A stretch of 64,000 nt of DNA, taken from positions 26,248,087-26,312,086 of the forward strand of contig CM074195.1 in NCBI GenBank assembly GCA_037179385.1, given 5' to 3'. This document shows positions 24,201 to 39,200 of this stretch, one piece after another. The first letter of the stretch is position 1, and each line of letters starts with the position of its first letter. The stretch is from Holothuria scabra (taxonomy: Eukaryota > Echinodermata > Holothuroidea > Aspidochirotida > Holothuriidae). The notes beneath the pieces are model-generated. The model searched no databases. It was not told the origin of the DNA and saw nothing but the letters and a program-made list of their open reading frames with translations. The position numbers were made by a program, and so were the translations under genes.

Positions 24201-27200
24201 ATGACCCGGCCAGAAATCAACTCCAGACCTCCCAGCTGTTAGTTGAATGCTCTAAACACATGCATTCAGTTGGTTCTAAGAAAGACTATACCGTAAATAG
24301 GGAGGAAAACCAACAATATATTGTTTTGCACAACAACCATCGCCTTGCCAGAATTAAAAGAGTTCTCAAAAATTTACTATATACTGTACTATACCTCCGA
24401 AAAGTGGGGGATTGAAAGCTCCCCATCAAAATTTCAAGGAGCATTCTTTCACCCCTGTTGACAAAAATCTCTTTTATTTTGTTCCCATTACTGTAACAAA
24501 CTAATGTCAAAAAAATGTCAGAAAACTTCCTTAATATTTTTTTTTTTGGTCTAAATTGCATCTACTGTAATAAAATCATGTAAAATAAGCTAGGTAGAAG
24601 TCTATTCACCCATGCTACATGGATTAGCTACAATTTATAAGAGAAAATGCTCATCTTTCAGCCACCTTCAAGGTTAACATAATTTTTAAATTTATATGGT
24701 ATCCAGTCTCAGATCAATGAACCAGAAAAATGAACAACAGTTTGAGTGAATCATCAAACAGGAGTTTGAAAGAGAAAATTTAGCTACAGATGTGTGAAGC
24801 AAGAAAACTGTCTTGCAGATAATGCAAAAATATGAGTCACACATTAGTATATTACCTGTTCGATGCAGATGTAGGTAATTCTTGATCAATTTTACAGAAG
24901 CTTGAAATGGTGAGCTAATCTTTGACATAAATTGAACAGAAGCTTTACGACATGCTGTGAGAAGGAACATCTTCATTTGAAGTCTTCATTCAATAAATAA
25001 CAATTCTGTAAAAACATTATATTAGTGAAGTGAAGTTACAAGCACTGCACAACATACAAAATATTCTCCCGACATTCCTGGTGGGATTCATGAGCCACAC
25101 TGTACTTTATACCCCATGCTACGTACACATATTTTGCATATTATTTGCGCACCACGACCCTGGGCCTCTAGGATGCAGACTTGAAACCTCAAGTGGATAT
25201 GGGAAAAGGTCTTAGGGTGTAACAAGGAAACAAAAGAAAACATAGGTCACATAGCTGATATCCTAGATGGAAAGAAGCTGGAATTAGCTGAAATTTCCTG
25301 ACTCACAAAACCTCCAAGACAGCCAGGCTTGACCAGGACTACTGGTCAATCGGAGGGAAGCAGAGGAGCGTTGCTAGAACTTCTCCAAGTGGTGTGTGGT
25401 GGGCTAGTAATATGCAATTTAGATGTATGTCAGCCATCTGAATACAGTAATGCTCATGCATGCAAAGTTGGGGATCCAGGATGGGGGGTATGGAGTTTGT
25501 TCTCTGTTTTATTCTTCATTTCAAATGTTACTGTATGCTCCTCTTTTCGATCCCTTCTTTAAGTCAAATCAATCACAACTTCAAATTTTGGAACCAAATC
25601 TTTCAGTTATGTAGCTCTGCATCTATGGAATTCCTTGCCATCTGACAGACATGTCATGCCATGACATTGCCTCTTGAGAAAGCAACATGATAGACACCCC
25701 AGTAGATCAAAGGTGGTGTGGGGTGTAACTGATATCTGGGTTTGTTACATGACCTGTGGCCTAAAATGAGCTGTGCTTTCATTGTGCTCACACTGTGTGA
25801 AAAGCAGTTAATACATGCTTGACTGGACTAGGCCTGTTAGCTTACCCCAAGTGTTACGTAATTTTTTGTGTATATCTGTTAGTTACAGTACTGTCAATCA
25901 AATAATCAAATGTCTCAAGAGTGGCTATACCAAGTATGCATGTAGTAAGCTTCATTTCCTCCCTGACTGCCTGAAGCAATAAAATGTGACCAGGCAGAAA
26001 AGGAGGAAGCAACAAAAAGTAAGAGGAACATTTCATCATGTACACTTAAAACTTTAATTCTTGTAAAGTAACCTAGCAGCTAATCTTTTTCATATATATT
26101 GCTTATTTAATAACTATTTCATTTTTTTTTTTGTTTTAGCTTTCAATTTTGTTTTGTAATTAACTATTTTGTGAATTGCATTTTAATAAGTCTTTAGCAT
26201 CCATGCTACCATGCTGATCGGTGCAATTGCCTGATCAAGACACTTTTTACAAATCACCCTAGAGTATTTGGCAGTGGATTTGTTGATCCTTGCCCACACC
26301 TCTATAAACTTCCACAATCTTCGTCAAAATTATGCCATTTGAAATTTTATCTCATGAATATGCAAGCAACAAATTGCACAACCATCATTTTGTTTACATA
26401 TTCAACATCCCTGTCAGTTCAGATTCTCCTAACCAAAGTACTTTTAGCTCCTCCCACAACTGTCTAAACCTTGTCATTCAGCAAACCAAAATCCTAGCTT
26501 ATTGTTCCAGGGCATAGTGTACCCTGATGAGCATGCAAGCTGCCTAATGCGCAATTTTTGGTGCAAGCTGCAACTACGCTCTGCATTTTTTACTTGGTGT
26601 CTATCAAAGACCTACAGATTCCAACTGAAAATTTTTCGTAGAATCTGGGCCGGGTAAAACTGTAATTTGGGGTCACAAGTGACTGCCTTGAATAACTTTC
26701 AAAATTGGGTGGGATAGTGTGAATTCACTGCAATCTGATCAAAAGTACAACAAATATATCCAAATCAGAGTACAAATTCAGGTGAAATCTCAGTGTATAC
26801 ACTAGTTGTATGTGTTCTCACTAAAATAGTCTGTCCAATTTCACACTCAATTAAAGAAGACCAATTATGTCCAATACGGTAGCTGAACTTTGCTGTACTG
26901 AAGATAGCTGGTTAATGGCCTACAAGCAAGAATTACATACAGCCGGAACAGATCACAAAGTGCATTGTACTTTATTGATCTGTTTAAGTGATTGAGACGA
27001 TGATTGTAATACTGTAAGTTTCAAATTGACATTAGACTAACAAATACAGCATTTTCACTGCCACATTTAAATGACATTTTACAACCCTATTCATCTCCAT
27101 CTATATCCCTATTAATATTCAGCCCACATCTCAACTACTGCATGTAATTTCTTCTTACAGGACAGTGCACCCATGTGACTCAATTTTCATTACCACTGGT

Positions 27201-30200
27201 AGGCGGCTTTCTCACGTTAAGCAATGTAGAAAAACAACATTCTTAACTGAGTCTCAGGCAGTCAGAAGCAGTTTAATAATGTACATCTATAAGGTACTAG
27301 AGCACTCACATGTGTTTAACTTTCCAGAATACTACTTATGCATTCTCATGCCACAAAGATTGAATTTGCAGTAGGCAATGAAATTCTAAAGCACTGCCTA
27401 TACTGTACATACTGTAGATATGCACATATCCTTACAAGGGAATCGTGATTGTGGTACAGTCAAATTCTTGAATACAAATCAAAATTTCTGCTGACAGAAA
27501 ATGATCTATGCTCAGAATGTTTTCTGCTGGTCACATGGGGATGGAGTCTTGTTTGTGGATATGGTCATGAATGCATTCTTAGGTATTCATGAGAAAATAA
27601 ACCTCAGGTCAGGAGTTTGAGTCCTGGCTAGGTCATACCAAAGACTTTAAAAAGAGAACCTCCTGATAATTGTGCTTGGTGCTCAGCAGCAAGCCAGTGA
27701 GCAACAACTGGAAAAAAAAGTTGTGGACGGCTCGAAGTAATTAAACCAATTGGTTAGAAACTGGGCTGTACATAAAACGATCCATCTAACTCCCTCATGA
27801 GAAAATAAATCTTGAAGCTGTTGAGCAATTTGGGACATGCCAACAATTCATCAGCTTTGCGCCATATGTCTGTATGTCTCAATTCAAGCAACTCTCTGAC
27901 TGATGTGGGCTCGAACTCAACAACAAAAACAGATAACAACTGGAAAACTTTTAAAATACAATAAACTTTGTTAATTAATTTATAAAGAAGAGGAAAATTT
28001 CATGTTTACTTAATCAACTTTAACCCTTTACCGTTGTGCTCCGATCGGGGCATGTTTGCGCGCCTCGGGAGTGGGCGGAAAAGCGGACGTAGCACGCCCC
28101 GCATAAGCTTCCGTAGGCCATTGACCCTGTGACCTTAAACTATTGTCTCTCTCGTTGTTGTGGCCGAATTTTCGGGTAGCTACTCGCAGTTTCGAGCTCT
28201 GCGTGAAACAGTAAAGATGGGTGGCAGCCGAGCTCTCCATATGGGTCCAAAAGGACCCAAACAATGGTGAAGGGTTAAAATAAGCCTGTGGAGTGTGTTT
28301 ACTGCAAAGCTGATATATGCCACTGTCTCTGCGTGTGTGCACAGCCGACCCAGTGGTGCAGATATATTTTAGATTAACCCTTTACCGTTGTGCTCCGATC
28401 GGGGCATGTTTGCGCGCCTCGGGAGAGGGCGGAAAAGCGGACGTAGCACGCCCCGCATCAGCTTCCGTAGGCCATTGACCCCGTGACCTTAAACTATTGT
28501 CTCTCTCGTTGTTGTGGCCGAATTTTCGAGTAGCTACTCGCAGTTTCAAGCTCTGCGTGAAACAGTAAAGATGGGTGGCAGCCGAGCTCTCCGTATGGGT
28601 CCAAAATGACCCAAACAACAGTAAAGAGTTAATAGAGTGAGAATCTGAGGAATTCCAGAGCATTTTTAGCAAAAGATTGGAAAACTTTCTCTATTGCAAA
28701 ACTCCTGAGAGCAAAATCAAGAAAATCACTGGGGTTACTGAAATTGGGGACATCCCTAGTTTATTTCAACATCTGTATGTTCTGAAATCTATACGTATGT
28801 TCTGATAATAATGTACCTTGGTACAGATAAAGTGTAATTTAGCACTGACAAAAATAAACTTTTGCACCAACAATGCAATGCACTTTGGTTCTGACAAAAA
28901 TGTACTTTGGCATCAATAAAAGTGTGCTTTGGCACATATTAAAATTGTACTTTGGCACGGATGAAAATGTACTTTGGCACCAATAAAGTGTACACTTTGG
29001 TGCTGCATTGTAAGAACATAGAGAGGTCAGAACATACTGTAGAGATGTAACCACTGAAATCTTCCCAAAACATTTTGCGCACAACTTTTGTTTTTAGATG
29101 GTGCATTCGTTTCCTAATAAAATTGGAGAATCTCTTTATAAGAGACCATACTGTGGGCCCTAATTCATGCCTTCCTGAACCAGGGTTTGCCAATGCTACT
29201 AGAAATTCATGTTTCCAGGCTGACATTGAACCCCAGGGGTCATCAGGAAGACCATGCCCATCCAGCCTGCAGGTGCAACTTTACTGTATATCACAATTGA
29301 GAACATACTACATACTATAGAGATGTAACCACTGAAATCTTCCCACGATATTATTGTGCCATACATTATTTTTTAATTGGTGCATTTGTTTCCCGATAAA
29401 AGTGGAGAATATGTCTTGATAAGAGGCCGTGGGCCCTAATTCATCCCTCCCCCAAACAGGGTTTGCCAATGTTACTAGAGATTCATGTTTCCAGGCTAAC
29501 CAGGGGTCATCAGGAAGACCATGTCCCCATCCAGCCTGCAGGTGCCACTTTATTTTTTATCACATCTACTGTATAAGTCTTCCTCCTGCAAATGTTGTGC
29601 TTGGTACTCATGGTGCTCGTATGAAGCAATGGAGAAGGAAAAACAAGCTAGTGAGTCACAAATGGGAGAAGACTGTGTTGCTGGGCCTTTTTGACTTTGC
29701 TAGAAACTGAAATGTATGTAAAACCTCAACCCAACTAACTGTTCAAGTATCCCATTTACCTCCCACATATACTACAGCAATGAATTGTGTATTTACTGAA
29801 ATGTACTGGAGACACTTAAACCCCTAACACTCGACGCCCCTTGTTTTACAGGGGCAGCCCTTCCCCAGCCCATGCAGTCACAAGTCCCACCCTACCCCCA
29901 TCAGGTGAAGGTTTTTCTGGGCCCTGTCCCTTTTCCTCTCACCCTTTTCATCTTTTCCAGTTGTGTGGACAGACCCCATAACAAAGAGGGGATTGCCAAA
30001 GATAAACAGTACATTGTATAGACATAAATGAAGGAGGGCTAAAATCTTCGTATGGTTAAACCGGCTCAACTTGACCCACATGGTTGAAAACTGGGCCGTG
30101 AAACTCCATCTAAAGCTAGCCGCACACTTCACAACTTTGCACCACCACAACTCGATCTTCACATCTCCAACAGTCCTGTAATGTGCTTGAGTTTACCTTT

Positions 30201-33200
30201 GGGACTGGCAGTTGCAATACCAGTTTTTAAATGGCGCCCACCTAGTCAGGAAGAACCAGCATGTGGGTTTTTCCGACCTGAAGTCGGTGCGACTTAAAAC
30301 TGGTCTTAACATGTCAATCATAGTTGTAGCGACTAGGCTGAGTTGAGCTGCAATTTGAGAAAAGTCATCTACAGTAGTGTGCAGCTAGGTAACCTAACCT
30401 GTGCAGTCAAACAAAGCGATAACAGTAAAAGCCAGCTTTAGGTACAGTAGTCACCTTAATTGACAGATATGGTGCATGACCCTTTTAATAGACAGTGTGC
30501 CCTTCAGCTATGTTACCCCTTACCCCTCTTTTACTGACACTAGGGACCCAGGAGACACCTGGGATGCTTTATACTTATACACAACTTGAAGAAGTTTCCA
30601 AAGACAAATTCTGCTGTTTCCTGTATCCTTGAATGCTCATGGCATTTATTATTATGAGCTGTACCACTAGTGTGTATACTAGTACCTGTTTCCCAGTAAT
30701 AATTCTCAGTGATAAACTCTAAGACCTATTTTTAGGTCTCCATTTTTATCTCCATCTTTCTTATCTCCATCTTTCTTCCTAACAATGACTCACGCAGGTC
30801 ACATCTCATGTGCCTCCCACTCACCATCTCCTTCTACAGAGTAGTCTCCCTCTGTGACAGACGAAGAGCCCACACCTTCCTTGAAGGCTTCTTATATTAT
30901 TGTTCATCTTTCACAATTCATGAACATCACTGCATACCAATACAATTCAATGAATAGAGCCAAGATATATTATCATGACCAGCCTTTGCTTACATTACAA
31001 TTTACCCCATACAGTGTAGACCTGATTACAGCAATGTAATGGCTTATATTTGGAACCAAATTGAGTAATTACTGTAAAGCTTCAAGGAAGAAAGCTCATA
31101 GTCTGTCTGGCTTTGAAGAAGGTGAAAACTAATCAGGTTCTAAAAATATTTGATATTCTAATATTAAAACTGAAAGGATAAAAGGATTTCTGCAAACTGT
31201 GATCAAATAACTATGTCTCATACAGTATCATTAGACTAGTATAATACATGTATTCCTTAAAATAAAACAAGGCAGTTTTTTACAACTACTTAAATAGCCT
31301 TAAGAGTATAAATTTGCAGTTTCATATGCTACTCACTGAAGGGGTCCTATAGAGCACGCAGTCTAATTCCATTATGATTTGCAGAGCTTTACAAAACATT
31401 AACAGAAATCAATAAAAGTGAGGTGAAATTTTGTTACTTTTTCAGCTGTGCTGCCAGGGATTTGTCAAGAAGGGAGCAAAACTGTAGACAGACCAAGCAG
31501 AGCTCTACCATACAGTAGGTTAATTGACATGAAGCATACAGTACAGTATCATATGGAAAATTAAGTTGGCTGAAAATGCCTCCCCTGGTACACTAGAAAT
31601 GGCACTTTTATTTCAAATATTAAAATATGCTTGAGGGGGAGATTGCTCTCTTGCATTTCTCCCCTCCTTGTCCATTTTCCCCTCCTTGCCCACTTTCCTC
31701 TCTCTCGGTAGCCATTACTAAAAGCTTAGGACATGTTTATGAAGGGCTAGGTCACCACCTGTGCTAAGTGTCTGCCAGATACTGCAGGTAGGCTATATTT
31801 AGGCAATTAGGGAAAAACAATTATGGGAGGTACTGTATAGTGGAGAAAAATAAATAAGACTTGCATTTCAAGGGGGAAATAGCCGCTTTGCCAACACTAT
31901 ACACTTGAACATGGAACTATATCTCACTTACCCCTTCCCCATCCCTCCACACTGCCTGGTCATGAGCAGTTAATTATGAAACTTTAACAGCTTTAATGAG
32001 AGTATGGAATGGCTAAATTAACAAACCAACTTCCATATAACTTACAGTACCTCCCATTTTTAATACTCAAGCAGTATTTTATTTTTTCATTTTAATACTA
32101 CAGTAATGTATTTGTCTGAAGAGGTCACTACTATAAAAGCCAAATGAATTGTACCAGTAAAATGCCAGACATACTCCCATGAAGTGCTTCAAACCTGTAC
32201 CATCAAGATGTTAAATCTATTAATCTTCAAAAATGAAGTACTCGAAGAGTGTTCCAAAGTAAAACATACAGAATTAGTGCTGTTTTAAGTATGTATGCAG
32301 GGAATGATAAGTACTACAAACAATATGAACATGAAATTTTAAAATAGATCACAGATTACTCAACCATCATTAATTTGAGAGTTCCAGACTAAAGTACTGT
32401 ACAATATAGTTCCTGCAAAGGAAACGATAACCTGTGCTGTACACTAGAAGTGAAGAGGCATACTTGATGCCAACAAAAACAAGAATAATTCACGAACCTT
32501 GGCCATCATCGGGAGCTTTACAGCTCATTAGAATGTGAAGATTGAAAAAAGGGTATGTTGTTTGATGGAACGAAAATAAATTGTGACAGCTTGAAATTTG
32601 AAAAAATGAAGAGGGTTGAAAAGTATTGTAAATTAAATTCTCAGGCATGGATCCAAGGGGGAGGGTGCTTTTACGGCTTCAGCTCTCCCTTTTCGTCACC
32701 TCAACAATAAAAAATACAGAAAACTAGCACTGCAACTCCCTCACACCCGTTTTTTCTTAGGTCAGCCTGTCCCCCCCCCCCCCCCCATTTGGAATGTCCC
32801 CCTGGATATGCTCCTCATTCTCTACAGTCAACTCTTTAATTCTGGCAACAAATTTACACAAAGCATTTATTTGTACAAACATTTTGAACATATTTGCACA
32901 CAACATACTGTAGCAGAGGAATGAAGTCAGGAGATTTGTCAGCCCTGGGTGAACACATCAGACAAACATTTTCTTCTAGGTTACTGTAGTTAGTTAGTTA
33001 GATAAGAGTTTTACGCCCAGTTTCCAACCTATTGGTTCAAGTCGAGCCAACCACGGTCTTCTTTCCAGTTTTGGCTCACTGGCTTGTTTTCCCTACTCTG
33101 TTGCATGTACAGAGCATCACACACAACGGCAGTAGGCTCCATATTTTTCCAGGAATACCATACTTTCACATGCCATTCATAAAACTGGCCATCTAAAAAA

Positions 33201-36200
33201 TGTTTGTTTCAATTTCGAACTGCAGGATTTGGTAAAGAGCACTACCAGTTTGGAATTTCATCACTAGTGATCATTCCACAGCAAATGGACTTAGTACTGT
33301 AGTTACACAGCCTATACTCAGGCTACCCCAACGCAAACCTACTTTGCGTCACCAATGTCTGGATCCCGTCTATAGTACATACTGTACATCATATGGGTCT
33401 GTCATTATGAATGGTCCCATTCTAAACTGATGCAACACATATGTGAATCTTTTTTTAAAAGGTCAAGAAGAATACTGTATGAATACTGGATATTACTTGC
33501 ACCATAGTTGAACTACTGTATCCTTGAAACTGATCCATATTTGAAATTGTATTTAACCTATACTGTACCTTTCCTCATCTGCAGCAGTTGACATTACAAC
33601 TTATTCATGCTTGCTTGTTGTTAGATCCTGGCACTTAAGTAGGATTAATTGTGTCATAGGAAGGGGGAAGGGGTGTCATGGAGGGGGGGTTGGGGCATCA
33701 CATGAGGCAAAAGTCTAAGTATTGAAAAAAAAACCTGCTACTGTATTTTAGGTGTTTTTTGCAGTGCATGGTTTGGTCATGGAGGGGGGAGGGGTTCTGA
33801 CCCCCCAAGGCTACAGTACAGTAGCAACAGTACAGTAATAATAATCACTGGATGAACAGGAATCATGGAACTTCCACAAAGTGCATGAAAAGTACAACAG
33901 CACTTTGCATGCACTTTTACACATCTAGCACCATACTGCACTTTGGTAGAAGTATGTACCTAACCAGGGCAAGGTTTAACACTTGGTAAACATCCTTTAA
34001 TACAATTCATTCTTGTTTTCTACAAAGCAACATGAACTGATTTAAAGGGAAAGCACATCCCCCTAAATTAAAGTCTAATAGTCTCCATGAATAGTTCTTA
34101 AAAATCATGTGATAACATTTTTCCTTCCTGGATTTTGAAAGTTATGTGTTTATGTTCCTAAGGACAAAGACTGAGATAACATTGAAAATTAGCCATGCAT
34201 TAATTTTTTTGATTAAAGTTTAGGGCAACTGATCTAACCATTTAAAGTCGAACATGTTCAGCTATACGCTTAGCTACAGTAGACTACTGACCAAAAAGAA
34301 CAATTGGCACCTGGAAACTTCCTTCTAAACTGTTCTGTACATAGATAAGCAGGAAAGGGCTTCCAATGTAGATTCATTGATTGCAAAATCAGCTGTGTAT
34401 ATCATTATAATGTTATACAGTAACTTTATATTGCTTGTGTTTGATCAATACTACAGTAAACAATGTGTATGCTGCATCAGGGGGATGGCAGGGAGGGGTG
34501 ACCCCCACCTATAGGCCTATTCCCAAGAAAATGTGAAAAGAGAAGGAAAAGAAGGGGAAAAGAAAAAAAATAAGGAGCACTCAACTCATGCTTTGCTCCC
34601 CCCCCCCAATCAAAATACCCTGGTGTAACCCCTGTACACTGTACATGAGTGTCCTGCAGCCACATTTCATGTTGTGATGTATGCATCCTCTTTCTGGGAA
34701 AACTATAGCAGAAGAAGAAATGCTGGTTACCCCAATAATAGATGAGGGTAAATGCTTCTCTTCAAAGCATCTTTCAATTACATTTTATGACTTTACTATT
34801 GCATATTCAAGGTAAACCAAGCAGTTCTTTCTAGTAAATTTCAAATCTGATGAGAAAAAAATTGTCACATGACTCCCAATAGCCAATCATGAAACTGCAG
34901 TCTAGTAGACTAATTTGGGATGACTGCTCCTGCCCTTTAACAAATCAAAACCCTGCATAATCCTGCTAAATCTTCTAAAATTATCTCCTCTACATTGTGC
35001 TCACTACTATTTTTGTATCGACATATTGAAGAAACGCCAACAATTCAGATTTTTGCTATCATGTACGCCATATTAATGAATGGTCATTTCCTATTTGTTC
35101 TTAACTACTTATGTACGACATACTGTCATATACTGTACCCTTGGATAAAATACATGTTTGAAAAGAAACAATCACAGTTACAGGACTTCCTCTTGAAGAC
35201 AAGACATGTGAAAAGTGGGAATCTCTTGAAGTATAAAACTATAAACTATCAATTTCACAAAGCTAATGAAAAGTACATTAAAAATTTCACATCCACCAAC
35301 GCACTGCTTAAAAAGAAAAAACAAAAAACAGTTCAGAAATTTAATTATTGATTTTTCTTACACTAACTTTCAATTGGCAATGGAAATGCTGACGGTCTCT
35401 AATCACAAAAGGTGACTATAATTCATTTTACCACCTTCTTCTTTTGAAAGTGCTAAGTTAAACGGCTTTGCCTTATATGGTCAGGGTTAAAATTATTAAA
35501 CAGATGACTGGGTTAACAATCCCATTCATGAGAAATAGGTAACGATACATAATTTGCATTTAGTATTAACTTTTAAGTTGGTTGTTTTAAGTCTACAAAA
35601 TTTGGACAAAGCACTTTCGATGCATGGTTCAGAATTATTGAGAAAGATAAAGAAAATTAATAATTGATACTGTAGCATGCACGGTGCCACCTTGTATTTC
35701 AAGGAAAATTCTGTAAGAACTGCTAGTCTTCAGTGCACTGATATTTACAGTAAATATCTTTATATCTTTCTCCTTCATTCCATCAATGACCCAGCCTCTC
35801 AAAATTGCTCAAATTATCGCCAGATATTTTAAGTTTGGGTTACACATTTACACACATGCATATATATATGCATATACACTTCTTAGGCAAGCAATATTGT
35901 TTTCCAAATTTATCTTTCTTCATAGTAGTCAATACAAAGTTGTATGACAAAAGGAAATATAGGCTACCTGGGCTATAATCCTGGACAAAAATACATGGGA
36001 CAGTCCCGCCTTTCCCTCGTTAAATGTTGCAATTTTTGAAATTTTGGGAACATTTTGTCGAGGAAAACATCAAATTAGGGGGGGGCGGGGATTTTTAAAA
36101 ACCAGGGAGTCTGTGCACACATGTAACTACATTTGGGCAAAAATGTCCCATCATTTTTGTCCAGGATTGTAGGTCATCATAACTAGTAACAGGACACTTC

Positions 36201-39200
36201 TGAGGAGTGAAGTGGAATTTCTATTCACAAACATTCAAATGATGCACCACATGCATGTCATAGTGGTTATGTCAAGCTATTTAAAACACATTTTAACCAT
36301 ACAAATACCAGGATAAAATGTATGTGGAAATCCAGGTGAAAATGTACAGTACAAGCCAGTACTGATCTGACAACAAAAATCATTATGAACTTCATTATAA
36401 TGAAGTTTAAGTCTGAAATTTATAAGGTTCCAGGCCTTAAATTTTGAGGTCTGCAAGTACAACTGCCCACCATCACTACAGTATCACCTTAAATCACCTA
36501 AAGGGGTGTGATTTTTAGTACACCTAAATAAAGAGTGTTAACTCAATATGAGTTCTAAATAAAACAGAATACTGTACCTACTACCCTCATTTATGAGGAG
36601 TGTGATTTGTAGCACACCTTCAAATTCTACAACTTACTGTATGTAAGGCCTGAGATTCAAGGGTCACACCACATGTATGTAATGACCTAGATGAGAATTC
36701 TGCTGTCAGTTCATTTGTGCATTTTTTGCCAACTCAGAAAAAATCTAGCTGTCATAGTCAGCTCTGCTTTTGCAATCTTCTGAAATATAATCCAGGATTG
36801 TTTCTCTTATTTCAGGTATGTTATAAATATTGAAGGATTGAAAGTTATACATGCAGTTACTATTAATAACGTAAGTTCCAATATTTAAATAATAAGATAT
36901 GTCTCAGTTAATAGATGCTTGTATGAAATAAATGATTAAGTGTTCAAAACAAAACACTTACTGTAAACTGATCTGAGGCTGGCAGGTACAAGCTTTCACA
37001 AGAATTAACATATTGCAACTGCAGAATGGAGAACTTACTGCAAGGACTATAGCCCATAAAATAAACTTTACAGTACATACTGTAACATCTAACAAGTTTC
37101 TTGTACTGTCAAGAGCAACAGGAACAACTTTCATGGGGCCATTACTGGCAATGTTAAATTTGAACAGAAAGATGCAATATGAAACAAATTTAGATGCATG
37201 CCTATTAACTTTCTACCATACACCCAATCAGCAGACCTTAAATTTGCTCATTTTGACAGGGAAGCAGAACATCAGCAATAGCGCCCCCCCCCCCCCCACC
37301 CCATCAGCTTCTGTGGGCTCTTAACCTTGGACAGAGAACAATGACTGGGCATTCCTTGTTCCAACTTATCAGTGACCTGTAAGCGGTTTCAACCACAATG
37401 TTTGGTACAGGGTAAAATATACCCATCCTCCTTGGTCTAGCTAGCACAGCAAAATTAATAATAATTTATCACAGGACACTACCATTGGTTGAAACAGAGC
37501 AAAGGGAATGATTATCCCTTTTTACTGTACTTTCACATTCAAAATAAAATGTCAGTTTCAGTCACATCACACCCCGCATGAAATAATCCAAACTGAAGAA
37601 AGAAAAGGTCACAACATCCTGTAACACAGCTCTCATTGTAAAGGGCCATTGAGATGCGTACAGTAGTTTTGAACACTTTTAATACAGTACTACTGTAAGC
37701 ATTTTGTGATATACTGTACTTATATGCAGAATTTTGATATAGGACATGAATTGGAATGAAATGAAAGCCTGCATAGTGCTATTCAACTTTCACTTTTGTA
37801 TGAATCCAGCACGCAAACTTGGATAGTCACATAAATGTTGGCCATAACTGGGCACCACCAACTTTAATTTCTGTTATCATTCTGTTACATAAGCTGACTG
37901 TATAGACGAATCCGATTAGCTCTTGATTTTAGTGACTGTAGGCAGCCATTAGTGGGGTCCATCAGCCTTTAATCGTCTTCATTTATTGTCTACGTGAATT
38001 TCAAATCCTCATATTTAGTGGAGTTGAGAAAATCTAGACACACTTTCAGTGTACAATCATCCATGGAACAGGTAAGGGAGGAAATCTTAAGATTAAGATT
38101 AAAGGTGATGGACCCCAGTAATGGCTGACGAAACTCAGACCATCACAATCTGTCCGGATTTGTCTATGTGCAATGGTGAACAGACAAGGCTCCAAATAAG
38201 CAAATTAAATGCAGTGCATGAAATGCAGGTTACAATTTGGAAATATTTTTACGGTTCAAGAGGCTACGAAAAAAAAAAAAAAGGGAAGCTACGGTCAATA
38301 ACACTCCCCTGCCCCCTAACCAGGATAAAGGTATGTACTGTTTTATACAGGCTGTAGGAATGGCAATAGGATTGGTGGCTTGGATTTGGGGATTTTCTGG
38401 GGTGATGAGTCTATCTACAGTATCTGCCTTAGGTCACAGGTGGGGTATATCACAAATCTCTCAGTACCACCTCAGACATGTAATACTGTATCAGGGTTGT
38501 AGCTATACAGTAGCCAAATTTGAGTGCCTGGTAATTGTGTGAACAGGCAAAAGCACCTCACCCTACACCCATGACATCTACCCCATTTTCCAGGGCACCA
38601 TTAATACTTCATTTTCCCCTCATTTTACTTTAGAGAGTAAATTTGGTGCTAGGCTTTAGGCCACGGTATAGGTAGATTTGTAGTGGGCAGGGAGACATGT
38701 TGGCCTGGAGTGCTGGGCAGGAATATCGAGTGCTGGGTACAGTTGCCCAGCTCCACCCACGGCGTAGCTACAACCCTGCTGTATATTTACAGTAATGTTG
38801 TATCCTTACCTTGATCTAACCAGTTGGGCCAAAATTCTGACATAATTGAAACAGCAAAATTTTTACAGAGCATATAGAGGGCTTAAATAAAAGAATTATT
38901 CAGAACTTATTTTATTGAAAATAAATTAAAGAAACCTGGATATTCAATATTTTACAGTATCTTCTTACCTTCCCACAGAGCTGGAAAAATGTTTATTTCC
39001 CAGGGAGGGAGTAGCATTTTCTCCAGGAAGGGAGTAAACTTTCCCATAATTCTCTTTTAAAAGTATTTTCCCATGTAGAAAAAGGAAAATTCCCTCCAGA
39101 TGTCCAAATTTCCCAGGAAGGAGCCACCCAGCTTCCCAACTTTTTCCGTCCATGCCTTTCCAGCTAGTAATCCCCTTACCCGGCAAGTAATTACAAAGCA

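Larger units (their letters stand above)
24280..27595. other. Part of EFHD2 intron 1 without a supported gene
   Basis: Apart from the two items above I see only AT-rich non-coding sequence and scattered ACTGTA motifs. Confidence 0.5.
33190..37915. other. EFHD2 intron 1, otherwise unassigned
   Basis: Outside the two MITE-like elements I see no gene. ACTGTA/TACAGT motifs are very frequent. A C run lies at about 37284-37296. Confidence 0.5.

Noticed and set aside
28028..28672. Two frames sharing THLYCFTQS peptides as real genes
   Set aside because: They lie within 251-bp MITEs. Without evidence of selection they are treated as element sequence, though noted as a finding.
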